Both the position numbers and the translations under genes were made by a program. Source: Actinokineospora xionganensis (GTDB lineage Bacteria > Actinomycetota > Actinomycetes > Mycobacteriales > Pseudonocardiaceae). Taken from it: DNA of 64,000 nucleotides. This document shows, piece after piece, positions 8,547 through 16,668 of the stretch; positions within the stretch are counted from its first letter, which is position 1; every line of letters begins with the position of its first letter. Where the stretch lies: the NCBI RefSeq assembly GCF_014323725.1, contig NZ_JABVED010000009.1, positions 1-64,000 on the forward strand, in the 5' to 3' direction. The notes under the pieces are model-generated. The model ran no database searches and had not been told where the DNA came from. It was given only the letters and a program-made list of their open reading frames with translations.

Positions 8547-9045
8547 GCCGACAGGGGATCCGTTCCTTGACTTCCGATCATCGGCGTGGCGTTTGGAGAC
8601 CCAGCAGGTCTACTCGTTCCCACGCGAAATCGAACTCCTCCGACGCTTCCTGGCGGGCGAGCCCGAGCCCCCGATCGACGCACAACTCCAGGGTTGGCAC
8701 GACCTAGTCCGAACCAGCGTCGCAGCGGGAAAGACGATCGGACGGGTGCGAGCAGTCCGACGACCGCTGACCGACTACGTCCGCTGCCAGTTCGCTTGGG
8801 CTATTCCCCATAACATCGCGGCAGGCGAAGACATCCGGATCCTCGACCTGACCGACGACCTCGATCTTCCCGATCAGGATTTCTGGCTGTTCGATGACAC
8901 CGACGTTTTGGAACTCAATTTCCGCAAGGACGGCACGCTGCTCGATCGGCAGATGTCGACCGGACCGGACGTATCGAGGTACCTACGGTGGCGACAAATA
9001 GCTCTCGACCACGCGGTTCCATTCGAGGACTATGTTCGATCCTGA
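8530..9045 (+). CDS. DUF6879 family protein, cassette B
   Basis: A 171-residue protein from GTG 8530, paralogous to 7622-8125. Shared blocks include SAWRLE, GRVR.VRRPL..YVR.QF, AGEDIRILD.TD and VPFEDYVR. No catalytic motif or membrane segment is evident. It is translationally coupled on both sides: its start overlaps the small protein by 17 nt and its end overlaps the XRE regulator by 14 nt. The three genes thus form one compact operon. The biochemical role of DUF6879 is unknown. Confidence 0.78.
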   Translation: MRSGPEPTGDPFLDFRSSAWRLETQQVYSFPREIELLRRFLAGEPEPPIDAQLQGWHDLVRTSVAAGKTIGRVRAVRRPLTDYVRCQFAWAIPHNIAAGEDIRILDLTDDLDLPDQDFWLFDDTDVLELNFRKDGTLLDRQMSTGPDVSRYLRWRQIALDHAVPFEDYVRS

Positions 9046-9868
9046 GCGACAACAGCAAGAGCGCAAAGACCTTGCCAAGGCCCTCCGCGACTTGCGGAGG
9101 GCCTCAGGCCTGTCCGGTGATCGACTCGCTGCCCGGTGCGCCATGTCGCAGTCCAAGATCAGCCGGATCGAAAGTGGGAAGGTCCTTCCGTCAATAGTTG
9201 ATGTTCAGCGAATCCTGGCCGCGCTGGGCGTGGCGAATGACGCCGCCAAGCCGTTTCTTGATCTGGCGCGGGTAGCCAATGTTCATTATCGATCCGTGCG
9301 TTCGCTCGCAGAGATGGGCATCTGGCGAGGACAGGAGGAACTCGGCGCACTGGTCGAATCGGCGTCGACCATCCGCTACTTCACTCCCGCCGCGCCGTCC
9401 GGCCTGCTCCAGACCGCCGACTACGCGAGGGCCATCCTTACGCCGACCATCAGTGGCAGGCCGGCCCGAAACGTCGACCGGGCCGTGGAAGCCCGACTGA
9501 AGCGGCAGCAGGCACTGCACGACCGCTCCCGCCGATTCATTTTCATCATGACGGAGCAGACCGTGCGATGGCGGCAGGCACCCGCGGAAGTCATGTCCGC
9601 ACAGTGCCACCACATGGCAGAACTGGCCGAACTGCCGAACGTTACGATCGCCGTCGTTCCCAACGACGCCGAGATGGATTGCGGTGTACCCCTCAATAGC
9701 TTCACCGCGTATGACGAACGGTTCGTCCTGGTCGAGTTGTTCTCCGGCGAGATGATGCTGCGCGATCCACGAGACGTGGAGTATCACCTCAACATCATGA
9801 ACCATTTTCTGGAGCGCGCACTTGTCGGAGCGGAAGTTACCGCCCTTCTGCGACGAATCGAATTCTGA
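9032..9868 (+). CDS. XRE-family regulator with DUF5753 domain
   Basis: A 278-residue DNA-binding protein. Residues 1-75 form the helix-turn-helix (LSGDRLAARCAMSQSKISRI, with the recognition helix at SQSKISRIE). The rest is a DUF5753 domain, recognised by SGLLQTADYARAILTP near residue 135 and VRWRQAPAEVMSAQCHHM further on. The group includes WhiJ-type developmental regulators of Streptomyces, which act with small partner proteins. The start overlaps the DUF6879 gene by 14 nt. It may bind the palindromes at 7484, 8275 and 9868; that is inference from proximity. The stop codon shares its last base with the third palindrome. Confidence 0.88.
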   Translation: MFDPERQQQERKDLAKALRDLRRASGLSGDRLAARCAMSQSKISRIESGKVLPSIVDVQRILAALGVANDAAKPFLDLARVANVHYRSVRSLAEMGIWRGQEELGALVESASTIRYFTPAAPSGLLQTADYARAILTPTISGRPARNVDRAVEARLKRQQALHDRSRRFIFIMTEQTVRWRQAPAEVMSAQCHHMAELAELPNVTIAVVPNDAEMDCGVPLNSFTAYDERFVLVELFSGEMMLRDPRDVEYHLNIMNHFLERALVGAEVTALLRRIEF

Positions 9869-9927
9869 TTATGCTGGAGCGCGAATAAAACACGCGCACC
9901 TGAGCGGTCGCCAGTTACGTTCGACGC
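9868..9927 (+). promoter_or_regulatory. Palindromic operator and leaderless promoter, copy 3
   Basis: The palindrome at 9868-9889 matches copy 1 at 17 of 22 positions and is itself symmetric (TTAT-x-C...G-x-ATAA). After 26 nt comes TACGTT (9916-9921), a good TANNNT -10 box, exactly 6 nt before GTG 9928. The surrounding sequence differs from copies 1 and 2, so the conserved part is the palindrome plus its spacing. Confidence 0.5.
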
Positions 9928-10236
9928 GTGGAGATTCTGGGACTCACCAATCCTTATCGCGGCGATAAACCGTGTTCTCGAGCATTCCGGCACGGATTCA
10001 CGTTCCGCTGGGTCAAAGGCGACCGCTACGTCGCCGTCATGCGCGGGTTCTGTGTCGACGCTCGGCGGTACCTGATCCTGCACGACCATCTCGCGGGCCA
10101 TCAAGTCCACGAGAAGCCTCAACCGCTGGTCGACGCGATTTCCGCCCCTCCGGACGAGTGGTGGGACAACGCGCTTCTCCGGCACATCGCTGATTCCTGG
10201 GTCAACGGGCGGTCGCACCTCAGGAGGACGGGATGA
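9928..10236 (+). CDS. Unrecognised 102-residue protein
   Basis: Starts at GTG 9928 on a probable leaderless message (VEILGLTNPYRGDKPCSRAF). It is rich in aromatic residues and histidines (LILHDHLAGHQVHEK, EWWDNALLRHIADSW). It has no signal peptide or membrane span, and I do not recognise the family. It is the first gene of an operon: its stop overlaps the next start by ATGA. The position upstream of a toxin-immunity pair suggests a regulatory or accessory role, but that is context only. Confidence 0.6.
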   Translation: MEILGLTNPYRGDKPCSRAFRHGFTFRWVKGDRYVAVMRGFCVDARRYLILHDHLAGHQVHEKPQPLVDAISAPPDEWWDNALLRHIADSWVNGRSHLRRTG

Positions 10237-10463
10237 CGCAGCCCGTCCTGCTTGTCCGCCTGCGCTCAGGTCCCGGGATCGGTGAGCGGCGACGTGGAGT
10301 GCATCTGGTTTCCGCGCCCGACTCCGTGCCGGAGCACCTCACGGCGTGGTGCGGCATCAAGATCGCACCCGGTACCGCCGACCTGCTTCCGGAGTTCTCA
10401 GGAATGCCCTGCGAGCTGTGCCTGGCCCGGGCACCTCGACCGATCCTGCCGACAGGAGGATGA
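10233..10463 (+). CDS. Small cysteine-containing protein, putative zinc binder
   Basis: A 76-residue protein (MTQPVLLVRLRSGPGIGERR start). It has one Cys in the middle (LTAWCGIKI) and a CELC pair near the end (GMPCELCLARAP), plus a His in GVHLVS; together these could make a small zinc site. I recall similar short proteins with an LTA-CG...MPC--CL pattern in Pseudonocardiaceae, without known function. It overlaps the preceding gene by 4 nt (ATGA). Its TGA sits directly after AGGAGG, which probably serves as ribosome-binding site for the next gene. Confidence 0.6.
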   Translation: MTQPVLLVRLRSGPGIGERRRGVHLVSAPDSVPEHLTAWCGIKIAPGTADLLPEFSGMPCELCLARAPRPILPTGG

Positions 10464-10472
10464 GCACGCCGA

Positions 10473-11143
10473 ATGTCCGGACACCTCGAACAAGCGGCGG
10501 CGGCATTCGCCGCCGCTAGTCAAAGCGTTCCCCTCGACCATGTGCAGGCCGCCACCGGCCTGATTCCGGCAGTCGTGCAGGCGATCAGCCAGGCAGGTGG
10601 CCAGGCGGGACAGGAGCTGGTCCAACTCGCGCTGAGCGTTCAGGGGGATCTCGATGGGATCAGCGGAAGGTTGCTGGACCTCCGCGAGAAATGGACTCCG
10701 CGACGCAGGCCGTGTTGCGGGGAAGCGTTTGAGCGGCGCCGGGTAGCGAAAGTACCCAAGCGCCCGCCTTTCCGACAATCGCTGTTGAGGCTGGCGAGCT
10801 ACGTTCGTTTCCTTCGTTCTCGGCAGCGAAACGTGCCCTGGGCACACGGGCGGGCCACGAGTTGCACCACATCGTCGAACAGAATCAGGGTGACATGCGA
10901 GCCGGCCGATCTACCGGCTACAGCGGATTCACCGAGCACCGGATCAACACGACCGACAACCTCGTCTGGCTGCCGATATCCGTCCATCGGCGCATCAGCC
11001 GCCACTACGCGACCAATGACAGGTTCACGGGGACACCGCCGCGGCGGCTTCTCAGGGGCACATCACGGGATCATCAGCACAGCTACGGCTTGCGGCAGAT
11101 AGCCCGCGCACAGCGCCAGGAGGACAGCGATGGATCACCCTGA
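10473..11143 (+). pseudogene. Frameshifted HNH-type polymorphic toxin gene
   Basis: From ATG 10473 (AGGAGG 13 nt upstream) the frame encodes a helical, WXG100-like head of about 75 residues (MSGHLEQAAAAFAAASQSVP, then repeated Gln/Gly/Ala helices, ending LLDLREKW). The downstream part lies in another frame: from about 10735 it reads APAFPTIAVEAGELRSFPSF, then SAAKRALGTRAGHELHHIVEQ..., TEHRINTTDNLVWLPISVHR and RISRHYATNDRF, ending at TGA 11141. The GHE-x-HHIVEQ, NTTDNLVWLP and VH-x-x-IS-x-Y series is typical of HNH/EndoVII-fold nuclease toxins. In-frame stops block each simple frame around 10700-10740, so at least one indel separates head from toxin. Either the gene is inactivated or the read has an error. 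Confidence 0.65.
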
Positions 11144-11480
11144 CCAGCTGCGCAAAGAGTTCGAGGGTCGCGTGCGCGCACTCGACGCGACCACCGTCGA
11201 AGGCGATCCTGACGCCCGCCGAATCAACCAACTGTCCGCCGAACTGAGGGATCGGGTAGCCGAATGGGACGAACTCGGCCTCACCCAGGAGATCCTGACA
11301 CCCCTGCTGAGATCCGAGGCGGCAGGCATCCGCGCTTCGGCGGCAGGGTTCCTGCTTCGGCGCGGCGAACAGGAACGAAGTCTCGTCGTGTTGCGTGAGA
11401 TCGCCGAAGACATCTCCTTGGGCGATGTCTCCTCGATGGCTGAAACAGCACTCATGGCGTGGGACGCCGAACAGCGCTAG
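11130..11480 (+). CDS. DUF2019-like protein, candidate immunity protein
   Basis: A 116-residue, all-helical, acidic protein (MDHPDQLRKEFEGRVRALDA start; DPDARRINQLSAELRDRVAE; then a HEAT-like IRASAAGFLLRRGEQERSLV). The pattern resembles the DUF2019/HEAT-like small proteins often found as immunity partners of secreted nuclease toxins. It starts inside the end of the toxin frame (14-nt overlap) with AGGAGG upstream, the usual toxin-immunity coupling. The 3' end overlaps the convergent thiL by 4 nt. The immunity role is inferred from position and fold type. Confidence 0.7.
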   Translation: MDHPDQLRKEFEGRVRALDATTVEGDPDARRINQLSAELRDRVAEWDELGLTQEILTPLLRSEAAGIRASAAGFLLRRGEQERSLVVLREIAEDISLGDVSSMAETALMAWDAEQR

Positions 11481-12442
11481 CGCCAGTGCTGCCAGCCCGC
11501 GGCGCCCTCGTAAGTGGCTCCATCGACGGTGACGCCCGAGCCCCGGGTGACCGTGCCGATCGCGCGCCAGCCCTCCGGGATCGCGCCCGGGTCGGGGAAG
11601 GTCGCCGCCAGGGCGTGGTCTTCGCCGCCGGTGAGGACCCAGTGGCGCGGGTCGGCGCCCAGGGCCTGGGCAACGTCGATCAGGCGCTGGTGCACCTCGA
11701 TCAGGTCGGTGCGCACATCGATGGCCACATTGGATGCGACGCCGATGTGGCCGAGGTCGGCGAGCAGGCCGTCCGAGACGTCGATCATCGCGGTGGCTCC
11801 GCAGTCCGCCGCCTGCGGTCCGGCGGCATAGGGGGGTTCCGGGGCGCGGTGGGCGCCGACGACGGTGACCGGGGAGCGGAAACCCCGGCCCAGCACGGCC
11901 AGCCCGGCCGCGCTCCAGCCGAGGCGGCCCGCGACGGCGACGATGTCTCCGGGCATGGCGCCGCCGCGGGTGACCGGCATGCGGCCCTCCAGGTCGCCGA
12001 GGGCGGTGACTGAGATCACCATCGTGTCGGAGCTGGCCATGTCGCCGCCGATGATGCCGATGCGGGCTCTCGACGCCTCGTGCCACATGCCCGCTGACAG
12101 TTCGTCGATCACCGATACCGGTGTCGTCGACGGGCACGCGAGGCCGACCAGCACCGCGGTGGGGACCGCGCCCATGGCGGCGATGTCGGCGAGGTTCACC
12201 GCGATCGCCTTGCGGCCCACCTGATCCGGCGGCGACCAGTCGAAGCGGAAATGCACCCCCTCGACCAAGACATCCGTGCTGGCCACGACTCTGCCGTCGA
12301 CCGCGGCGACCACGGCGGCGTCGTCGCCGGGGCCGAGCAGCGTCGGGGCGCCTTGTTTGCGGCCCTCGGTGATTCGGCGGATGAGACCGAACTCACCCAC
12401 ATCGGCCACGGTTTCCTGGCCATGGGTCGAATCCGGTCGCAC
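11477..12442 (-). CDS. thiL: Thiamine-phosphate kinase
   Basis: A 321-residue ATP-dependent kinase that converts thiamine monophosphate to thiamine diphosphate, the last step of the pathway. N-terminal landmarks are LLGPGDDAAVV (residues about 36-46) and STDVLVEGVHFRF (about 55-67), both metal/ATP-site motifs of the AIR-synthase/ThiL fold; AVNLADIAAMGA follows. Length is normal. The start is ATG 12442. It is divergent from the AsnC-domain gene and ends 4 nt inside the candidate immunity gene. thiL is part of the conserved mycobacterial-type neighbourhood. Confidence 0.96.
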   Translation of the reverse strand: MRPDSTHGQETVADVGEFGLIRRITEGRKQGAPTLLGPGDDAAVVAAVDGRVVASTDVLVEGVHFRFDWSPPDQVGRKAIAVNLADIAAMGAVPTAVLVGLACPSTTPVSVIDELSAGMWHEASRARIGIIGGDMASSDTMVISVTALGDLEGRMPVTRGGAMPGDIVAVAGRLGWSAAGLAVLGRGFRSPVTVVGAHRAPEPPYAAGPQAADCGATAMIDVSDGLLADLGHIGVASNVAIDVRTDLIEVHQRLIDVAQALGADPRHWVLTGGEDHALAATFPDPGAIPEGWRAIGTVTRGSGVTVDGATYEGAAGWQHWR

Positions 12443-12551
12443 GACTTCCTCCGATCACCGATGTTCGGATTCCCCAACGAATCCTGAACTGGGGTACGTT
12501 GCTGAACACGTTCCTACATCTTGGGGACTCCTAGCCGCGAAGGGGCGCGCC

Positions 12552-12785
12552 GTGGTCCACGCATACATCCTGATCCAGACCGAAGTCGGCAAGGCGGCGG
12601 CGGTCGCCGCTGAAATCGCCGAGATCTCCGGGGTCACCACCGCCGAGGATGTCACCGGACCGTACGACGTCATAGTCCGGGCCGAAGCCGACAATGTCGA
12701 CCTCCTGGGCCAACTGGTGGTCGCCCGCATCCAGAATGTGGACGGCATCACTCGCACGCTGACCTGCCCGGTCGTCCACCTCTGA
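12552..12785 (+). CDS. Lrp/AsnC ligand-binding (RAM) domain protein
   Basis: A 77-residue stand-alone regulation-of-amino-acid-metabolism domain without a DNA-binding part. It starts at GTG 12552 with GAAGGGGCG upstream (MVHAYILIQTEVGKAAAVAA). The pattern VTTAEDVTGPYDVIVRAEAD and the end LTCPVVHL are characteristic. Such proteins form ring-like dimers or decamers and may bind amino acids or assist full-length Lrp proteins; the ligand is unknown. Homologues sit between thiL and ddl in related genomes. Confidence 0.92.
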   Translation: MVHAYILIQTEVGKAAAVAAEIAEISGVTTAEDVTGPYDVIVRAEADNVDLLGQLVVARIQNVDGITRTLTCPVVHL

Positions 12786-12804
12786 CCCATGGTCTAGTGG
12801 GCCG

Positions 12805-13374
12805 GTGAGCGACCAGCCCCCAACCGGGCCGCCTCGCGCCGCCGTCATCGCCGCCGTGGTCCTTGTGGGCCTGCTGGCGGCAGGCGTGGTGATCGCGAGC
12901 CGGTTCCTGCCGTCCGACACCGCGACTCCGGCGCCGACGACCTCCGCCGTGCCCAAGACCGGACCGGTCGGGCTGGTTCCCGTCGAGGCCCCCGACTCTG
13001 GGTCGGCCCATTGTGCCGCCGTGATCGCCGCGCTGCCCGCGTCGCTGGTCAGCGCGGGGACGACCCTGTCGAAGCTGCCGCTGGCCGACCCGGCCCCGCA
13101 GGCCGCCGTCGCCTGGGGCGACCGGATCGCCCCGCCCGTGGTCTTGCGCTGCGGGTTGCCCAAACCGGCCGAGCTGACGCCGACCTCTGCCCTGCGTGAG
13201 GTGTCCGGCGTGCGCTGGCTGCCGATCGAGGGCACTGGCAGCTCCACCTGGTTCGTCGTCGATCGGCCGGTGCACCTCGCGTTGACGCTGCCCGACGGCG
13301 TGGGCACCGGGCCGCTGCAGACAGTGTCCGAAGTGGTCGGTGCCACGCTCCCCGCGCAGCCGGTCAAGCCTTAG
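12805..13374 (+). CDS. DUF3515 family membrane-anchored protein
   Basis: A 189-residue protein from GTG 12805. Residues about 12-32 form one hydrophobic helix ([20 protein letters not shown]), followed by a Pro/Thr linker and an extracellular domain with two conserved cysteines ([12 protein letters not shown] and [10 protein letters not shown]), probably disulfide-bonded. This matches DUF3515, an actinobacterial family conserved beside ddl; its role is unknown, though the link suggests the cell envelope. It is convergent with ddl with a 4-nt overlap of the stop codons. Confidence 0.88.
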   Translation: MSDQPPTGPPRAAVIAAVVLVGLLAAGVVIASRFLPSDTATPAPTTSAVPKTGPVGLVPVEAPDSGSAHCAAVIAALPASLVSAGTTLSKLPLADPAPQAAVAWGDRIAPPVVLRCGLPKPAELTPTSALREVSGVRWLPIEGTGSSTWFVVDRPVHLALTLPDGVGTGPLQTVSEVVGATLPAQPVKP

Positions 13375-14462
13375 CGGAGCCCGGTTCCGCGGGCGATCGC
13401 GGTGTCGATGAGCGTGGACAGCAGCGTCGGGTAGTCCACGCCGGTGACCTCCCACATCTTCGGGTAGGCCGAGGTGGGGGTGAAGCCCGGCATGGTGTTG
13501 ATCTCGTTGATCGTCAGCGTGCCGTCCTCGCCGACGAAGAAGTCGACCCGGGCCAGTCCCTGGCAGTCGAGCGCGTGGAAGGCCTCGACGGCCATGGCGC
13601 GCAGGCGTTCGCTCACGTCGTCGGGGAGCTTGGCCGGGATGTCGAGTTCGCAGACGTCGTCGAGGTACTTCGAGTCGAAGTCGTACCAGTCGATCCCGTC
13701 GACCAGCCGCACCTCGGCGGGCTGGGACGCCTCGACGCGGCCGTCCGGGAACTCCAGGACCCCGCATTCGACCTCGCGGCCGACAATGGCGGCCTCGATC
13801 AAGACCTTCGGGTCGATCTCGCGCGCGTGCGCGATCGCCGCGTCGAGCTGGTCCCACTCGGTGACCCGGCTGATGCCGGTGGACGACCCGGCGCGCGACG
13901 GCTTGACGAACACCGGCAGCCCCAGGCGTTCGCGCTCGGCGGCGTCGAGCGTGGTCTGTCCGCGGCGCAGCTCGATGTACGGGCCGACGGGCAGCCCCTC
14001 GGCGATCAGCAGCTTCTTGGTGTAGCCCTTGTCCATCGCCACGGAGCTGGCGAGCACGCCCGGCCCGACGTAGGGCAGGCCGACCATCTCCAGCAGACCC
14101 TGGATGGTGCCGTCCTCGCCGTAAGCGCCATGGAGCATGGGAAAGACGACGTCGACGCCGGAGAGCACCTCGCCCTCGCGCCCCTTCTCCAGCACCACAA
14201 GGCGCCCCGAGGTCGGGTCGGCGGGCAGCGTCAGCTCGGTTCCCGCCTCGACGCTGGGCAGCGTCCGGCCCTGGATGCGCAGCGCCGCGGGATCCGACGG
14301 CCCGAGCACCCAGGCGCCGTCGCGGGTGATCCCGACGGGCAGGACCTCGAAGCGCTCCGGGTCGAGGTTGGTGAGCGCGCCCGCCGCGGACACACAGGAA
14401 ATCGTGTGCTCGGTGCTGCGTCCGCCGAACACGACGGCGACTCGGATCTTTGAGCTGGACAT
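13371..14462 (-). CDS. ddl: D-alanine--D-alanine ligase
   Basis: A 363-residue ATP-grasp enzyme that joins two D-alanines for peptidoglycan precursors. It shows the N-terminal [19 protein letters not shown] (Ser/Glu of the substrate site), the ATP-grasp stretch [18 protein letters not shown], and the metal-binding end [20 protein letters not shown] with [12 protein letters not shown]. It is a D-Ala-D-Ala type enzyme by overall pattern. The start is ATG 14462. A MocR-type regulator gene ends 11 nt upstream on the same strand, so the two are probably cotranscribed. Confidence 0.96.
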   Translation of the reverse strand: MSSSKIRVAVVFGGRSTEHTISCVSAAGALTNLDPERFEVLPVGITRDGAWVLGPSDPAALRIQGRTLPSVEAGTELTLPADPTSGRLVVLEKGREGEVLSGVDVVFPMLHGAYGEDGTIQGLLEMVGLPYVGPGVLASSVAMDKGYTKKLLIAEGLPVGPYIELRRGQTTLDAAERERLGLPVFVKPSRAGSSTGISRVTEWDQLDAAIAHAREIDPKVLIEAAIVGREVECGVLEFPDGRVEASQPAEVRLVDGIDWYDFDSKYLDDVCELDIPAKLPDDVSERLRAMAVEAFHALDCQGLARVDFFVGEDGTLTINEINTMPGFTPTSAYPKMWEVTGVDYPTLLSTLIDTAIARGTGLR

Positions 14463-14473
14463 GGGTCCCGACC

Positions 14474-15898
14474 CTACCCGGATGGGCTAACGGCGGACCC
14501 GATCGACCTCGCGAACAGCTCCACCAGCACCGGGATCGCGTCCGGCAGCTGTTCGCGGGAGCACGCCGCGTACCCGAGGGCGATGCCGAACCAGCTCGCC
14601 CGGCCGCTGTGGTGGCGGGCGAGGCCGTCGAGCAGCAGCCCCCGGCTCAGGCCCTCGTCGATCATGGCGTGCTCGGCCTCGGCGGAGTCGAGTGGGACGA
14701 CCAGGTGCGCGCCCGCGTCGTCGCCGATCATCGGGATGTCCGCCGCCTGGAGGGCATCGACGAGCAGCGCCCGGCGCTCCGAGAGTTCGCGGCGGAGTTT
14801 GCGCAGGTGCCTGCCCAGGTCGCCGTTGCGCGCGAGTTCGACGAGCACGAGCTGGCCCGCGGCGGCCGGGCTGACTCCGCACTGGTCGCGGTGTTCGAGC
14901 ACGGCGGTGACGACGGACGGCGGCGCGACCATCCAGCCCGTGCCGAGAGTCGGCGTGAGGATCTTGCTGGTGGTGCCGAGGTGCACCACGACGTCCGGGG
15001 CGAGCGCGGCGAGCAGGGGCAGTGGGGCGACGTCGTAGCGCAGTTCGCCGTCGTAGTCGTCCTCGATGACCAGCCAGCCCTCGCGGCGGGCGCGTTCGAC
15101 CAGCTCGACCCGCCTGCCCGCGGACATCCGGCGGCCCAGCGGGTACTGGTGGGCGGGCGAGCAGTAGACCATCTTGGTGGCGGCGGGCAGCCCGTCGAGG
15201 AGCAGCCCGTCGGCGTCCACATAGGCGGGAACGACGCGCAGACCCGCGGCACGCAGGGTGTGCACGGCCCGCTGGTACCCGGGCTCCTCGACGGCGACGA
15301 TGTCGCCCCGGCGCAGCACGGCCGCGGCCAGTTCGCTCACCGCGGCCGTGGTGCCGCCGGTGGCCAGCACGGACTCGCCTTGGCCGCCGTCGTCGAACTC
15401 GCCGCTCACCCGGAGCCCTCGATGGCGCAGCAGGTGCTCGGCCACGACGGCCCGGTAGGCGGGCAGACCTGCCCGCTGCGGCCTTGACAGCGGGGCGACG
15501 TCCGCCGCGCCGCGCCAGGCCCGCCGCCACGCGGAGCGGTCGATGCCGCCCGCCCACGGCGAGCCGGGGGTGAGGTCGATGGCGTCGGCGGCGATGACGT
15601 CCAGGCGTGGCCTGCGCGGCTTGGCGCGTAGCGATCCGGGGGGCTCGGTGGTGATGTAGGTGCCGGAGCCGTGGCGGCCCGCGATCCAGCCTTCGGCGTG
15701 CAACTGCTCGTAGGCGGCGGCCGTGACCGTGCGGCTGACGTCGAGTTGCGCGGCCAGCGCCCGGGTCGAGGGCAGCCGGTCGCCGCTGCGGAGCCTGCCG
15801 TCGCCCGCCGCGGCACGCAGCTCCTCGGCGAGCTGCACCGCGAGCGGGGTGGCCGACTCGCGATCGAGGGTGACCGGCAGCGCTGGACTCTCCGCCAT
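14474..15898 (-). CDS. MocR/PdxR-type regulator (GntR HTH plus aminotransferase domain)
   Basis: A 474-residue PLP-dependent regulator. Residues about 15-85 are a GntR winged helix ([20 protein letters not shown], then GRHGSGTYI). The rest is a fold-type I aminotransferase domain with the probable PLP lysine in [14 protein letters not shown]. The start at ATG 15898 has AGGAGG upstream. PdxR proteins activate pyridoxal phosphate synthesis; other MocR proteins control ddl (DdlR in Brevibacillus). This gene sits between a divergent PNPOx-like gene and a codirectional ddl, so either target is possible. Confidence 0.9.
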   Translation of the reverse strand: MAESPALPVTLDRESATPLAVQLAEELRAAAGDGRLRSGDRLPSTRALAAQLDVSRTVTAAAYEQLHAEGWIAGRHGSGTYITTEPPGSLRAKPRRPRLDVIAADAIDLTPGSPWAGGIDRSAWRRAWRGAADVAPLSRPQRAGLPAYRAVVAEHLLRHRGLRVSGEFDDGGQGESVLATGGTTAAVSELAAAVLRRGDIVAVEEPGYQRAVHTLRAAGLRVVPAYVDADGLLLDGLPAATKMVYCSPAHQYPLGRRMSAGRRVELVERARREGWLVIEDDYDGELRYDVAPLPLLAALAPDVVVHLGTTSKILTPTLGTGWMVAPPSVVTAVLEHRDQCGVSPAAAGQLVLVELARNGDLGRHLRKLRRELSERRALLVDALQAADIPMIGDDAGAHLVVPLDSAEAEHAMIDEGLSRGLLLDGLARHHSGRASWFGIALGYAACSREQLPDAIPVLVELFARSIGSAVSPSG

Positions 15899-15924
15899 AA
15901 GTGGCCTCCTGAAATCCCCGAGCT

Positions 15925-15945
15925 GTGGCTCTACAGGGATGCCAC
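15925..15945. promoter_or_regulatory. Candidate MocR operator
   Basis: An inverted repeat GTGGC-N11-GCCAC lies in the 68-nt divergent region between the MocR gene and the PNPOx-like gene, with a further GTGGCC half-site at 15901. CTCTAC is directly repeated at 15929 and 15945. MocR proteins often bind repeated sites in such divergent regions; binding here is inference. Confidence 0.35.
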
Positions 15946-15966
15946 TCTACTCGGCAGGCTAGCCGG

Positions 15967-16629
15967 GTGACCCAGACACCGCTCTCCCCGACCAGCCGGA
16001 GCACCGTCCGACGGGGCAAGAAGCGCGCCGTCGCCGACCGCGCTGTCCTGCACTCGATCCTCGACTCCGGCCTGGTCTGCCACCTGTCCACGATCATCGA
16101 CGGCGCGCCGGTGGTGCTGCCGACCGCCTATGGCCGCGACGGCGACACCCTCTACGTGCACGGCTCGACCGGCGCTCTGAGCCTGCGGACAGCGGGCGCG
16201 GGCGTCGAGGTGTGCGTCGCGGTGACCCTGGTCGACGGGATCGTGTACTCGAGGTCGGTGTTCAACCACTCGATGAATTACCGCTCGGCTGTCGTGCACG
16301 CCACCGCGACCGCGGTGACCGACCCGGACACGAAGTGGCACGCCTTGAAGGTCGTGACCGACCACGCCGCCCCCGGTTCATGGGACTACGCGCGCGAACC
16401 CAACGCCAAGGAACTGGCGCAGACCTCGGTGCTCGCGATCGACCTCACCGAGGCGGCGGTCAAGGTCCGGGCGGGCGGGCCCGCGGACGACGAGGACGAC
16501 ATCGAGGCGAACCGTGTGTGGGCCGGTGTGCTTGCACTGCACCAGGTCTGGGGCGAACCGGAGCCGTGCGAGTTGCTTCCGGAGGGGTTCCCGGCACCGG
16601 AGCACGTGGTCGCGCGCGAGGTCCGATAG
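15967..16629 (+). CDS. Pyridoxamine 5'-phosphate oxidase-like flavin-binding protein
   Basis: A 220-residue protein of the FMN-binding split-barrel class. The N-terminal barrel shows VCHLSTIIDGAPVVLPTAYG and DTLYVHGSTGALSLR; the FMN-site-like VFNHSMNYRSAVVHATA follows. This is the Nim-like/PNPOx-like group rather than canonical PdxH, so the substrate is uncertain. I place the start at GTG 15967 (VTQTPLSPTSRSTVRRGKKR), because an upstream GTG at 15925 would lie inside the putative operator. It is divergent from the MocR regulator. Confidence 0.85.
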   Translation: MTQTPLSPTSRSTVRRGKKRAVADRAVLHSILDSGLVCHLSTIIDGAPVVLPTAYGRDGDTLYVHGSTGALSLRTAGAGVEVCVAVTLVDGIVYSRSVFNHSMNYRSAVVHATATAVTDPDTKWHALKVVTDHAAPGSWDYAREPNAKELAQTSVLAIDLTEAAVKVRAGGPADDEDDIEANRVWAGVLALHQVWGEPEPCELLPEGFPAPEHVVAREVR

Positions 16630-16668
16630 CCGCCGGCTCGGGCAGGCTGCGGCGGACAGGCTGGGCGC

